A DNA stretch of 64,000 nt from Pisaster brevispinus (Eukaryota; Echinodermata; Asteroidea; Forcipulatida; Asteriidae), in the NCBI GenBank assembly GCA_023634235.1, contig JAMKCF010000029.1:372001-436000 (forward strand). The letters are read 5' to 3'. Under the pieces are notes generated by a model that ran no database searches, was not told the DNA's origin, and saw only the letters and a list, made by a program, of their open reading frames with translations. Positions 1 to 9,906 of this stretch are shown piece by piece. The translations under genes were made by a program, and so were the position numbers. The stretch's first letter is position 1, and every line of letters begins with the position of its first letter.

Positions 1-379
1 CAGGCCATTAACTATTTTTTTTGCATTTCTACCATGGGTCCGCAGTTTGCAACAGTTAATTCTATTTTCTGAAGTGTAAAGATCAATACAAACGTAACAT
101 GCATACACACACAAACATGGAGTGAGCTGTTGGTAAAATATTTTTAATTTGAATATTTCACATTCATATTCATCAATATCAATTAACACATTTCCACACT
201 CGTTTTCCTTACATTGTTTGTGAATGGTTCATCCATTTGATTTCTCATTTTTGCATGTGAATATTTAATGTGTACACTTCTCTTTCATGTTAATATCTAC
301 CTGCCTGTTTTATATTGTGTTTATGCATTTGTTCTTTGTTTGTGTATTTGTTTCTTGTTTATTGTTTGTGAGGTATTAG

Positions 380-671
380 CTCCAGGGACACCGGTTAATT
401 TGACTGGTGTACCACTGAATGCAACATCCTTCCAGCTCAGTTGGTCCCGGCTAATCAACACACTCTGTACTGTGATCACCTATGCAACAAGGAGCTTGCC
501 AAGAAGTAAATAAAGACCAAATCACCAGGAAGCAGAGGACAACAAGGAATCACTCTCTTGTGATTGGTGACTTGCTGCCAAACACATTGAATAGAGTCAA
601 AATAGTAGCCATTACCAGTGCTGGAGTGTTGAGTGAAGAAGCAGAGATTTCTAATAAGACCTTTGAATCAG
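380..671 (+). pseudogene. FN3 exon, type A, broken copy (displaced Tie-like block)
   Basis: After an AG acceptor at 378-379 the phase-1 frame reads an FN3 beginning APGTPVNLTGVPLNATSFQL. It matches the intact exon at 50034-50342 almost base for base. Compared with that copy, about 20 bases are missing near 483, after the codons for VITY. This shifts the frame, and a TAA soon follows (near 511). The downstream half continues in another frame to the donor after 671. The flanking intron sequence (1-379) also matches 49630-50033, so this is a duplicated genomic segment, not a retrocopy. Non-functional as a domain exon unless spliced around. Confidence 0.75.
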
Positions 672-1144
672 GTCAGAGCTAAGGAGCTACATGTAAAAAT
701 TCCCAGAACCGCACTCAGTGTGGCCTTCCCACTATCACAATTAAGGTACATCTTAATCATTCATGGAATGTCGCACCTGTTATATGCATGATGTGCATGT
801 ATTGTTTTGATAGACTAAGGGATTTGAATTGTAGAATTAGTTTGCAGTGTGGAGTTGGAGTGAAATAATTTAACCTTCACATGGACTGATTATCCATCAA
901 TCTACTGTACTTGTTTACAGTAGAAGGTGTGAAAATATGGTGAAATAAAAAGAAATTGTAACATATCAATTGTTTTTTAATGGATCTTTTAACAAAGGAA
1001 AATTTTCAATAATTTTACAAAGTAATAGAACGTCTTTCTCATCAGGTTGCCTGTAGAGTTGGTCGAGTGACACCAAAATGTTGTTATAGGCCTTATGGGA
1101 AAAATGTCTAAAATCTTATTTAACATATTTCTCCTTGTGAATAG

Positions 1145-1447
1145 TTCCTCGGCACCTATAAAGGGTTAACTTACTTAAAATAGCTTCACCCTCATTGCCA
1201 TGTGAAAGGCACTCGCCTGCGGGGATAGAAATGGTACAATCTTGGGTTTCTTTTATCAGCTCCTGATTTCTTGAGAACAGATCACTGCAGAAGGAGTAAC
1301 TAAGTCATCTGTTGGACGTCATACCTTTGAGAAATTGTTGCCTTGCACTGAGTATGGGTTTTGTGTTAGAGGATGGACATCAGCAGGTAATGGGACATCA
1401 GCAGGTAATGGGACATTCAGCCCGATTCAGAATATGACCGACTGCAG
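1145..1447 (+). pseudogene. FN3 exon, type B, broken copy
   Basis: An AG acceptor at 1143-1144 and a GTAAAA donor after 1447 bracket a sequence aligned with the FN3-like exons at 3532 and 48126. Recognisable pieces include DRNGTIL-like, CTEYGF and RGWTSAGNGT-like segments. The expected frame meets TAA within six codons. A further in-frame TAA replaces a codon in the middle. A short stretch near 1381-1410 (GGACATCAGCAGGTAATG) is tandemly doubled. It is a decayed exon of the displaced block. Confidence 0.7.
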
Positions 1448-1539
1448 GTAAAAGCACGCACACACCAAATGTTTTCAGTTCTCATCACAGAAACTTCCAA
1501 ATGTCAAATAATAAACCACAACGGAAACTGACTCATAAG

Positions 1540-2225
1540 ACTCATTAGACAAGGGGTCATGTCACCTGCACCACCACCAATCTCATCTTTCTATTTTGCA
1601 AAGTTGTGGTGTTCAATATGTAGGTGAGACAAGAACTACACTCAGGTGTTTCTACGGTCACAGATCAACAGTCAACACCTATAAGCTGGATACACCTATA
1701 GGACATCACTTCAATCTTCCTAATCACTCAATTTCTGACATGATGTTATAGGGCATTGAGACACTAGGAAACCACAGAGAGATTGTTCCTCTGAGTAGGG
1801 AGAAACTGTGGATTAGGCGCCTCCAGACCATTCAACCTCATGGTCTGAACATCCAAGAAGTCAAACATCCTTTTGTCTTTGCCTTCTCCTTTTCCCCACA
1901 GATATCCTCCTATTTAGTGTGCCTTGTTCACTAATTTATTACTTGTTCTTCCTCTTCCTCTTCCCAGCTCCTATGTGTTTCTAATCTCTTGTGGTTAAAA
2001 CAGGCCCTTTCCCTCCAACCCCCCTGTCCCCCTATTCTGTGTTATTTCTGCTTCTCTCCCCCCCCCCTTCTCCCCCCTTCCCCTCTCCCTCTCTCTCTCC
2101 CCTCTCTCTCTCTTCATGTATTTCCACTTGACAGCTTCTGTTACACCAGTATACCTGTTTATGTTTGTAGTCTTGTCATTTAACCTTCGAGAAAGACGAT
2201 CTGCTAGGGTTGAAACATCATGCCA
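1540..2225 (+). mobile_element. Penelope-like retroelement remnant, GIY-YIG 3' part, copy 1
   Basis: The plus strand, with breaks, encodes QYVGETRTTLR, then GHRST, TPIGHHFNLPNHS, a stop-interrupted GIETLGNHRE and LWIRRLQTIQPHGLN. This is the pattern of the GIY-YIG endonuclease domain at the C-terminus of Penelope-like elements (YVGET near 1618). A long pyrimidine-rich stretch (about 2005-2115) follows, and then the 3' end near 2190-2225. The same element lies at 48790-49625 in the receptor gene, so it was present before the segment was duplicated. The family assignment is by motif only; the reverse transcriptase is absent. Confidence 0.62.
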
Positions 2226-2613
2226 CTAACTATTTTTTTGCATTTATACCATAGGTCCTTTTGGTTGGTAAGCAGTTTGCAAAAGCTAACTCTATGTTCT
2301 CGTGTGTAAAGATCACTACAAACGTAACACGCATGTACACATACACAAACATGGATTGAGCTGTTGGTAAACATTTTTTAATTGGAATATTTTACATTCA
2401 TATTCATCATTATCAATTAACACATTTCACTCTTTTGTCCATACATTGTTTGTCAACATTTCATTCATTTGATTTCTCATTTTTGCATGTGAATATGTTT
2501 GACTTGTATATTTCTCTTTCATATTAATATCTACCTGCCTGTTATATATTGTGTTTATGCATTTGTTTCTTGTTTGTGTATTTGTTTCTTGTTTATTGTT
2601 TATGTGGTATTAG

Positions 2614-2927
2614 TCCCAGGGAAACTGGGTAATTGTATTAGTGTAGCACTGAATGAAACATCCCTCCAGCTCATCTAGTCCCGGCCAATCATAACGCACT
2701 CTGTTCTGTGATCACCTATATGCTAACATACTGGCTAGTGCAACAAGGAGTATGTGATGAAGTAATTGGAGACCAAATCACCAGGAGGCAGAGGACAACA
2801 GGGAATCACTCTCTTGAGATTGGTGACTTGCTGCCAGACACATTGTATGGAGTGAAAATAGTAGCCATTACCAGTGCTGGAGTGTTGAGTAAAGAAGCAC
2901 AGATTTCTAATAAGAACTTTGAATCAG
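2614..2927 (+). pseudogene. FN3 exon, type A, broken copy 2
   Basis: Same exon type as 380, 47175 and 50034. The AG acceptor is at 2612-2613. The frame starts VPGKLGNCISVALNETSLQL and then reads TAG where the conserved FN3 tryptophan (SW/NW) should be (near 2677). Downstream of the stop the frame stays open through LTYWLVQQGVCDEV and IGDLLPDTLYGVKIVAITS to the GTCAGA donor after 2927. A single nonsense change therefore kills an otherwise preserved domain. The surrounding introns repeat those around 380-671, which shows a local tandem duplication of the A-B unit. Confidence 0.75.
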
Positions 2928-2984
2928 GTCAGAGCTAAGGAATTACATTTTAAAGTTCCCCCAAACCACACTCACCGTGGCCTT

Positions 2985-3075
2985 TTTACCCCCCCCGAAA
3001 AAAAACAAAAAAAAAACCAAAAAAAACCAACAACAACAACAACAATAACAACAACACACACACACCCACACACAA
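2985..3075 (+). repeat. Low-complexity C/A, CAA and CA tract
   Basis: Runs of C, then A, then CAA triplets and CA dinucleotides in the intron-like spacer after the broken FN3 exon. A simple repeat only. Confidence 0.9.
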
Positions 3076-3531
3076 AGAGTTTAAAATTATGAGTAAAAAA
3101 AGGAAACTGAGTTCTTCTTGATCATTTATCGAATGTCTCATCTGTTATGTGCATGATGTGCATGCATTGTTTTGATAGACTAATGGAGTTGAATTGTAAA
3201 ATTAGTTTGCAGTGTGGAGTTGGAGTGAAATATTTTAACCTTCACATGGACTGATTATCCATCAATCTACTGTACCTGGTAACAGTAGAAGGTGTGTAAA
3301 TATGGTGAAATAAAAGGAAATTGTAACATATCAATTGTTTTTAATGGATCTTCTAACCAAGGAAAATTGTCAATACTTTTACAAAGTAATAGAACGTCTT
3401 TCTCATCAGGTTGCCTGTAGTGTTGGTTGAGTGACACCAAAGTGTTGTTATAGGCCTTATGGGACATCACATATTTCATTGTTTTAAAACTTCTAAAATA
3501 TTATTAATATATTTATTTTCTCTGTGAATAG

Positions 3532-3824
3532 TTCTTGGACCACCTAGAAATGTTAGATCTACTTTAAATAGCTCCACCTTCATTGCCAAGTGGAGGGCAC
3601 CCGCCTGTGAGGATAGAAATGGTGCAATCTTAGGGTACCACTATCAGCTCCTGATCATTGGAGAAAAGATCACTGCAAAAGGAGTAACTGAGTCAAAATG
3701 ATACACAACATACCTTTGTGAATATTGTTGCCTTGCACTGAGTATGGGTTTCGTGTTAGAGGATGGACATCAGCTGGTAATGGGACCTTCAGCCAGATTC
3801 AGAATGTGACCACACCAAATGCAG
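3532..3824 (+). pseudogene. FN3 exon, type B, broken copy 2
   Basis: AG acceptor at 3530-3531, frame V-LGPPRNVRSTLNSSTFIAK then W. The conserved DRNGAILGYHYQLLI segment follows. A TGA is met near 3700, after VTESK. The rest (LPCTEYGFRVRGWTSAGNGT) is in a shifted frame up to the GTAAAA donor. This is the longest surviving type-B copy and shows that the shorter relative at 48126 has an internal deletion. Confidence 0.72.
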
Positions 3825-4253
3825 GTAAAAGCAATTGAAATTCCTATTAAATAAACTTTTATCACGGTGTAGCCATATTAGTTTTCTCCTATTCAAATCG
3901 TACTGTCGAGCTGAGGCTTGGAGGTAAAATAGTCTGGTTCCAGGTTAATGTGATGAACTTATGCATTTATGATGGCTGCTGTATACAGGGTACAGAACAT
4001 GGAGCTGCTTACAACAGATATTTCTGTGATTATTTCTGCTTTGAAGCACATGATTCTATTGGGGTTTAAGTGCAGAATTTTGCAGTAAGCAGATTGCCAT
4101 GAGATAGGGTCTAGAATGAGTGAGTGGATGTCTCTAATTACCTCTGAGCGATCAATTAATTTGTCAACCTATTGATCAGGTGACAATCTGGGCAAACAAG
4201 TTATGAATCAATCAGTAAATTAATTTTATGAGAACAAATGATTTTCGCTGCAG

Positions 4254-4553
4254 CTCCTGGTCGACCAGTTTCTGTAAACAACATAAATTCAACGACATCC
4301 TCTCTGACATTCTCATGGGAGCTACCACCATGGGAAAACAGACATGGCACAATTCTGGGATTCCTCTACCAACTCATGGAAGAAGAAACTGAACATGTGG
4401 TCGAGAAATCTGGAGTTACAGAAGCAGCTATCACCACAGCAATACTGGATGGACTTCAGCCCTGTACTAAGTACCTTTTCAAGGTCAGGGCTTGGACGTC
4501 AGCAGGGAACAGTTCATTTAGCTCATCAGCAGAGGGACACACAGAGACTCCAG
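4254..4553 (+). CDS. FN3 domain exon, type C, intact (displaced Tie-like block)
   Basis: An open 300-nt phase 1-1 exon between TGCAG (ends 4253) and the donor GTGAGG (from 4554). It encodes APGRPVSVNNINSTTSSLTF, SWELPPWENRHGTILGFLYQ and DGLQPCTKYLFKVRAWTSAG, a typical FN3 with the B-strand Trp, the LQPxTKY turn and the final SAGNSSFS strand. The exon at 52764-53060 is its close paralogue in the main gene. It is the only undamaged exon of the block at 1-4553. No type D or E exon, transmembrane or kinase exon follows here; AK3 sequence comes next. It may be an exon of another gene extending left of the window, or an orphan duplicate not yet degraded. Confidence 0.6.
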
Positions 4554-5547
4554 GTGAGGGCTGTCTACTAATTTAAAACCCATTTCAGTGATGCCATGAT
4601 TATTTTACCTCAGTGCCTCGTGAAACCTTGGGAAGAGTCAGCAGTCCAGTCTCATTGTCAACATTTCAAATGTTGTCAAAGTGAAATATGAGCAGCCTTG
4701 CCAGGCCATGTAGTCCTGCACTTGACATCTCACCTGCCATTAAATTCAAATCCGATGTTCTGACCTTCTGAGCCTTGTCAAAGATTGATCATGTGATTTA
4801 ACACATGTAGCAACACTGTATTTTTGAAACTTGTGTGGACAGATTACCATATTTAGTTTCCATTAGCTGATATTCAATACTTCTCATGATTCCCCTAAAA
4901 GAATTGCTGCTCTCTCTCCAAAGGGGGACAACTATACTCAATACCATAAAACAATCTTTGTTGAACCTTAATCCAAAACCTCCAAACTTCTGACCCCAAA
5001 CCCATAACAATAGAGATAACTTTCAATCTGGAAGTTGAATGGGGAGGTGGGTGTGAAATAAAATTGTTTAGTTGACTGAGACCAAGTGAAAATTCCCGCG
5101 TACCTGTACTAATGACGCTTAACCCAGAGCACCGATTGGTTGAAAGTTTGACCTAAATTTTTTCTGGCACCCCGTCGGCTGTTGCTCGGCAATGGAACAT
5201 CAACAACGGACATCCCAAATGTCATATTGCGCACCGCTGCACTGACCTAAATGTTTTAACGTAAGGCTTAACGGACGGTGAGTTTTGCACAAGCTGTTCA
5301 CTGAGCAGACGGTGAGTGACAAGGAAACTCAGTAAAGCTCCCACAAGGGGATGTAAACGCCAAGCTGGCAACAGCCAATCTCTCTCATCAAGCATTGGTT
5401 TAACATCTATGATTATAAATTGCACATATCAATAAAATGTGATTCAGTAAATATGTGAAAATACTTATTTTAGTCATTGTAAAATCAGTGGTAAGTTTTG
5501 TAGGATTCAAACCCACAGCCTTGATTGCAAGTCCTGCAGTCTAACCA
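4554..5547. other. Noncoding stretch between FN3 block and repeats
   Basis: I see no exon with acceptable splice signals and no recognisable protein family on either strand. At 5490-5547 it runs into the minus-strand tRNA-like part of a SINE, with box B read on the minus strand as GGTTTGAATCC. Confidence 0.5.
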
Positions 5548-5553
5548 CTTGAC

Positions 5554-5823
5554 AGGGGCGGATCCAGGATTTTCCAAACGGGGGGGGGGGGCGTGAAAAT
5601 TTACCAAGCAACAAAATGGTGAAAAAAAGTGTACGAGGTATGGAATATTAGTAGCTTTAAAAAAAAAACAGGTAAGGCCTATGTCTTTAATTTTGTCTCT
5701 CCCTTATTTTTCCCCCTCGATTTTTTTTTCCCCGTTTTTTTTTTTTTTTTCGTTTTTTTTTTTTTTTTTTTTTCAAGCAAAAGGGGGGCATGCGCCCCCC
5801 ACGCCCCCCTGTATCCGCCGCTG
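5554..5823. mobile_element. Short G/T-rich inverted-repeat element inserted in a SINE
   Basis: The left end reads AGGGGCGGATCCAGG. The right end read backwards is CAGCGGCGGATACAGG, so the ends are imperfect inverted repeats (GGCGGATCCAGG against GGCGGATACAGG). A G run follows the left end, a T-rich core lies at 5715-5773 and a C run precedes the right end. CTTGAC lies immediately outside on both sides (5548-5553 and 5824-5829), consistent with a 6-bp target duplication. The interrupted sequence is the A-box half of a tRNA-like SINE on the minus strand. It is noncoding. Confidence 0.55.
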
Positions 5824-5984
5824 CTTGACCACAGTGACACACAAGTTACTGTTCGTGTGTAGGATTGTGAAACACAGTGAAACATAACTGATATTCCACA
5901 AACAAAATGAAGTGGCCAGGCTGTATTTTATTTTGTTTATATCCATATATATTTCTAACAATATTTATTTCATTTCATTTATTA

Positions 5985-6240
5985 ATTCTGGTTGTGAAGC
6001 CAAGGATGCTCAGACAAGCAAACCTAATCACTGCACCCAAGAGAGATAACAAATATAATAGTTTCAGTTTTAGATGTGGGAGGAAAACCTCCAGGGAATA
6101 CCCATGCAATCGGGTAGGGACTGAAAACCCAATCAAGGTAGTGCCCCCAGCAGGATTTGAACCAGGGTCCCAGAGGTGGAAGGTGAGGAAATTACCACTC
6201 AGCCAACCAGACCACTATGCCAAACGACCACCCTTGAACT
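5985..6240 (-). mobile_element. tRNA-derived SINE, minus strand
   Basis: Read on the minus strand it begins with a tRNA-like head (box A about TGGTTGGCTGAGTGG, box B GGTTCAAATCC). A body follows that matches the plus-strand copy at 53325-53590, for example the motif CCTACCYGATTGCATGGG and the final GGCTTCACAAC. It is an interspersed SINE with no coding role, although it keeps a chance open frame. Confidence 0.7.
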
Positions 6241-6310
6241 AGAAGGGTATGGGGGAGGAATTGGTTAGGAATTTTGAAACCTTATAATTTCTGATCTGTT
6301 TATTTGATAG

Positions 6311-6505
<195 letters not shown>

Positions 6506-6679
6506 TGACCTTTGTGAACATTCAAGATGTTTCAAAAATAAAGTGTTGGAAGTCGGCTGTGAACTTGTGTATGCCTTGACTACAGTCACTGTTTCTAGAA
6601 CTGTTTTGTTGTAAATTTATATTAAAAAAGGTAACTAACAGCTTTTAATGGGTTACAATACCTGTATTTAATACAGGAT

Positions 6680-6850
6680 ATTGCTAGCAGTGGCCCAGCT
6701 ACACATTTTCATGGGGGGGGGGGGGGCAAGCAGTGGCAAAGTGAAAATTGTTGGGGCTTTTGATGCATCAAACTATTCAATTGTGCTTTTTTTCAACCTC
6801 ATTTGGGGGAGGGGGCAAAGGAAACCTGAGACCCCCCATGTAGTCCACTG
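6680..6850. repeat. G-rich interspersed repeat in AK3 intron
   Basis: A GTGGCCCAGCTAC-type start, a run of about 13 G, a T-rich core and a final C run beside CCATGTAGTCCACTG. The ends are weakly complementary, like the element at 5554. It has no coding content. Confidence 0.45.
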
Positions 6851-6889
6851 TTGTTGAGGAGCAGTGTGTCAAATCAATACAGTGCCTCA

Positions 6890-7250
6890 TGACATCGGCT
6901 ATTTCATAAGCAGCATTTGGCACACAATCCTACCACCCTACTCCACTGATATCCTACAGTCTTCTGACACGCCCCACCATTGCCCACTACACAGGGCACT
7001 CACATACAATGGGCAACATACACAATGACTCTCAGCCCTCCAATCACAGTTCTCCTTTGAGCTGTTGAGAAGAACCAATCAGATCAGTGACTGACTCTAC
7101 ACTGAAACCTCTGAATCCTTATAAATAGATCATCATGTCTCACTCTCTTCAGTCTCTTGACGATGACTACAGCAAGCTAGTCAAAATGTTGAGACCATTT
7201 AAGAGCTCACTCCGCAGCAGTGAAGTTAATAACGAGAAGTCCCCTCGATC
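6890..7250 (+). mobile_element. Possible 3' end of a Penelope-like element
   Basis: The segment ends with the pattern TGACGATGACTACAGCAAGC, then TAGTCAAAATGTTGAGACC. This resembles the 3' ends of the Penelope-like copies near 2195-2225 and 49595-49625 (AAGACTCTGCT..GGTTTAAACATC). No protein frame is recognisable, so the assignment rests on this terminal pattern. Confidence 0.3.
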
Positions 7251-7471
7251 CACATGGTGTTACCACAAACCGAATATACATTGATACCTCACCAATGCAA
7301 TGCCTCAAAACTTATTTAGTGTGTTAAATCATTACTCATTTTTTTATGGTTGACAAACATCATTTGGATTTTAATTGTTTGGATTTTAGATGTTTATCCA
7401 AATGGATAGTCATTAAACTGAATGTCATCAATTGTCAATAATGTTTTGGGTTTATTTTTGTTCTTTTGTAG

Positions 7472-7543
7472 CAGAGAGAGTCTGACAAGATTTGGCCTGA
7501 AGTTCGCAAGTACTTGTCGGCAGTTGTACCACCAAAAAGATGA
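7472..7543 (+). CDS. AK3: Adenylate kinase 3-like, last exon and stop
   Basis: A TTTTGTAG acceptor precedes an open frame QRESDKIWPEVRKYLSAVVP, PKR, TGA. ESDKIWPEVRKYL matches the ETNKIWPxVYxFL end of AK3/AK4 enzymes, and the short basic C-terminal tail fits the family. The reading phase here is 0, whereas the exon at 6311-6429 ends in phase 2. The usual KKGxLxxFSG segment is also absent between them. A micro-exon of about 34-37 nt is therefore expected in 6430-7471, and I could not find it. Without it the fragment would be frameshifted. Confidence 0.78.
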   Translation, partial: QRESDKIWPEVRKYLSAVVPPKR

Positions 7544-8099
7544 AGCATCTATTAACATTTTTTTCCATCCATCGATTTTCGTTCGGGATCATTTTTCCAT
7601 CATGCAGGATTTGGGAGTTTTTTATGATCTAGCCTTACATTCAAGCCCCTGGATTGCTTTAAATTCTAATCATGTTAAAGTAATTTTTGTGTTTTAGACC
7701 CATTACAAAATGTCAAGTACTTTGGAAGTCTTTCTTAATAACAGTACTTGAGAGTACCAATGTTAGCATTCAAATTCTTTCAAGAAAGAACATTTTTATG
7801 AAAACATGAGAAATTTTTGTATTTAATAATGATTATTTAATGTTTGAATTTTTTTGAAGTGAAGGAAGTTGATTATAGCTAGGTTAAAACCCTGCAACCT
7901 CCTGGAGGTAATGTACCCGTGTTTTACCCTCTGAGCAGACAAACACTATGTTGAAGGTCTCCCTTCTAATGATAAATAACATGAAGTTTTTGTACAGCGT
8001 TTTATCACACCTCTCAAAGCACCCATTGTTTTCCTACATGGTGTGTGGAGGTATATTCCAAAGACCCATTTAATACATAACATCATGTAAACCATCTTA
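7544..8099. other. AK3 3' UTR and intergenic DNA
   Basis: AT-rich sequence after the AK3 stop. I see no further exon and no RNA gene. Confidence 0.45.
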
Positions 8100-8333
8100 C
8101 CAAGGTAAACAATCTGCAGCCGACCGTACTAGAAAGTACCGGCGCAAACCCCTACTTTTAACATGTACTGGGTTCTTTTACGTGCTTTTGTATGACATAC
8201 AAAGGACCAAGCAACCGGTTAAGTGGCTTGCCTAAGAACACAAGTGTAAAGCCCGGACTTGAACTCACACTCTGGTGGTCAGAAACACCAGAGCTTGAGT
8301 CCAGTGCGCTTGACCGCTCGATCACCACATGCT
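8100..8333 (-). mobile_element. tRNA-derived SINE (Ser/Leu-like head), minus strand
   Basis: Read on the minus strand, the head is GTGGTGATCGAGCGGTCAAG, then GCGCACTGGACTCAAGCTCTG and box B GAGTTCAAGTCC. The body has the motif AGGCAAGCCACTTAACC and ends with the pattern AAAAGCACGTAAAAGAACCC. The plus-strand copy at 23930-24330 shares head and body. The long variable-arm-like segment suggests a type II tRNA (Ser or Leu) ancestor. Confidence 0.75.
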
Positions 8334-9332
8334 AGGGACATGTCCAGGGATGGAGGGGCAGTGAAGAAATGCAGCCTGTAGATTGGGAAAAGGGGAATAT
8401 TTAGAGACAAATTACTGAGACAAATGATGTTTGGTATTAATTTATTTTATCACTGTACTTGTTCAACATTAAGTCATTAAGTCAACATTAATACAAAAAC
8501 TGAAAATATTGAATTTTATTGTCTTAGCTGAATTAATTCAACAAATTCTTTACAATATCGTGTAGACTTTACATGAAGGCACAGAAGTGCAAGAGGTAGA
8601 AGAAAAAACAAAGAATAAAATAAATTATGAAGATTTAAATTTATTTATGAATATTCATTTTGCATGTTAATGTTTTATATGCTCATTATCTAATTGTTAC
8701 ATCAGTAGTCTAATCTTGTACAATACTGCCACCTGATGATTACCAGTCATTATGATCACAGGTTCCAAACAAACAATTAGTCTAATTAGTTCTCCCTCCT
8801 GTCTGATCAATTAAGCCCCGCCCCTTATATCAATTGTCTCCCAATAGCACTTATGTGAAATGTGCAGTGCGCATCTGACATTCAATCATCCAACCAGTGC
8901 AGAATGCAAATGGATATTCACAAAAAATTTAAGAAAGCAGGAAAGTGTTAAAATGCACAAGCCAACAATGCTCAGTCTGCTTTTTCATTTGGAAAGCTGA
9001 AAAAGCAGGGTGTCCACTTTTTGACCCCCATATTGATTTAACTTTGTGTTTGATATCAATTCTGGTTCAAAATGTGCTATGTGAGTCAAGGCTCAAAAAT
9101 AAACGCCCACTTACAGCGGTAAGTAGGTGTTTTCCTGGCGGTAAATACGTCCTTTTTTTCCCCCAGCAAAGCGAGAAAGTTGATAGGTAAAGTGACTGGT
9201 GTTTAAGCTGGGTTTTTTTATGTAAATCCTCTTGGTTTTCCCTTTACACCAATGTATAAGTTTTTTATATTTTTGTTTAATGCAATTTTGCCCAAACAAG
9301 GCTTAAAGCACTCTTGGTAAGAGGCTACAATA
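8334..9332. other. Noncoding stretch
   Basis: AT-rich with no convincing exon. The short frames here have no family resemblance and no splice context. Confidence 0.4.
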
Positions 9333-9743
9333 AAGCCCATCCTCATGTGTACAATAAGCCATTTGCGAGTTAGATTTGAACAAAGTTTCGTACAATGGAG
9401 TGCTTAGTCAAGAGTTATCGCTCAAATTTGAATTCCTCAGACTATAGAGACAGTTGCTCTTTCAAATGGTTCGGGGCAAGCTTAAACTCCAGATGAGCAA
9501 ACCCTGGTACCTTCGTGCCATACACATGCATTCAGAATTGTGTACGGGTGTTCACTGTCTCTTACGTAACTAACTTGCTCCCGAATCATGTGACATAGCA
9601 ACTGTCTCTATAGTCTGAAGAATTCATATTAAAGTGGTAACTTACATGCAGTTGAATGGTTTCAAATGGTTGGTCAACTCACTGGAAAATGTCACCAAGA
9701 GTTGGAGCGTTAATGTTCTAAGACTGACCACACTGCATCAAGT
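9333..9743. repeat. ~410-bp repeat, copy 1, left flank of gypsy remnant
   Basis: Starts AAAGCCCATCCTCATGTG and ends GACCACACTGCATCAAGTT. It is nearly identical to 12588-13000 in the same orientation and related to the inverted-repeat element at 13985-14278 (shared CATTTGCGAGTTAGATTTGA start and GATGAGCAAACCCTGGTACC middle). It has internal complementary arms, GAATTCCTCAGACTATAGAG near 9430 and its complement near 9607. Confidence 0.8.
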
Positions 9744-9904
9744 TCAGTCGAAATAATTGTGTCCGTTGTTCCCGTGTCTACAAGGAGTGGTATTTCAAGG
9801 GAACGAATTTTTCCCATTATGTAAAGTCCTTTCTTTGGAGAAATTGTCGGCACCAGAACCTTCCGTTCTGATTCGGGTAGGAGATAAGTCTCATTCGGTT
9901 TCAA
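9744..9904 (-). pseudogene. Retropepsin fragment of gypsy element
   Basis: The minus-strand frame (running to 9710 with repeat-derived codons at the end) contains IPLLVDTGTTDTIIS, the aspartic protease active-site motif DTG followed by the usual hydrophobic strand. It continues back as AGSIINLKPNETYLL, overlapping the end of gag in the -1 frame. This is the normal arrangement for gag-pol translation by -1 frameshifting in many LTR elements. Only the N-terminal third of a protease remains, and the last residues (after STELD) come from the adjacent repeat. Confidence 0.8.
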
Positions 9905-9906
9905 AT

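Noticed and set aside
5629..5887. Open frames over the poly-T/G element
   Set aside because: Homopolymer translation (runs of Phe or Lys) inside a short repeat element.
4554..6310. Search for type D/E FN3 exons or upstream AK3 exons (P-loop GxPGxGKGT)
   Set aside because: Neither was recognised on the plus strand. The only structured parts are SINE and MITE sequence.
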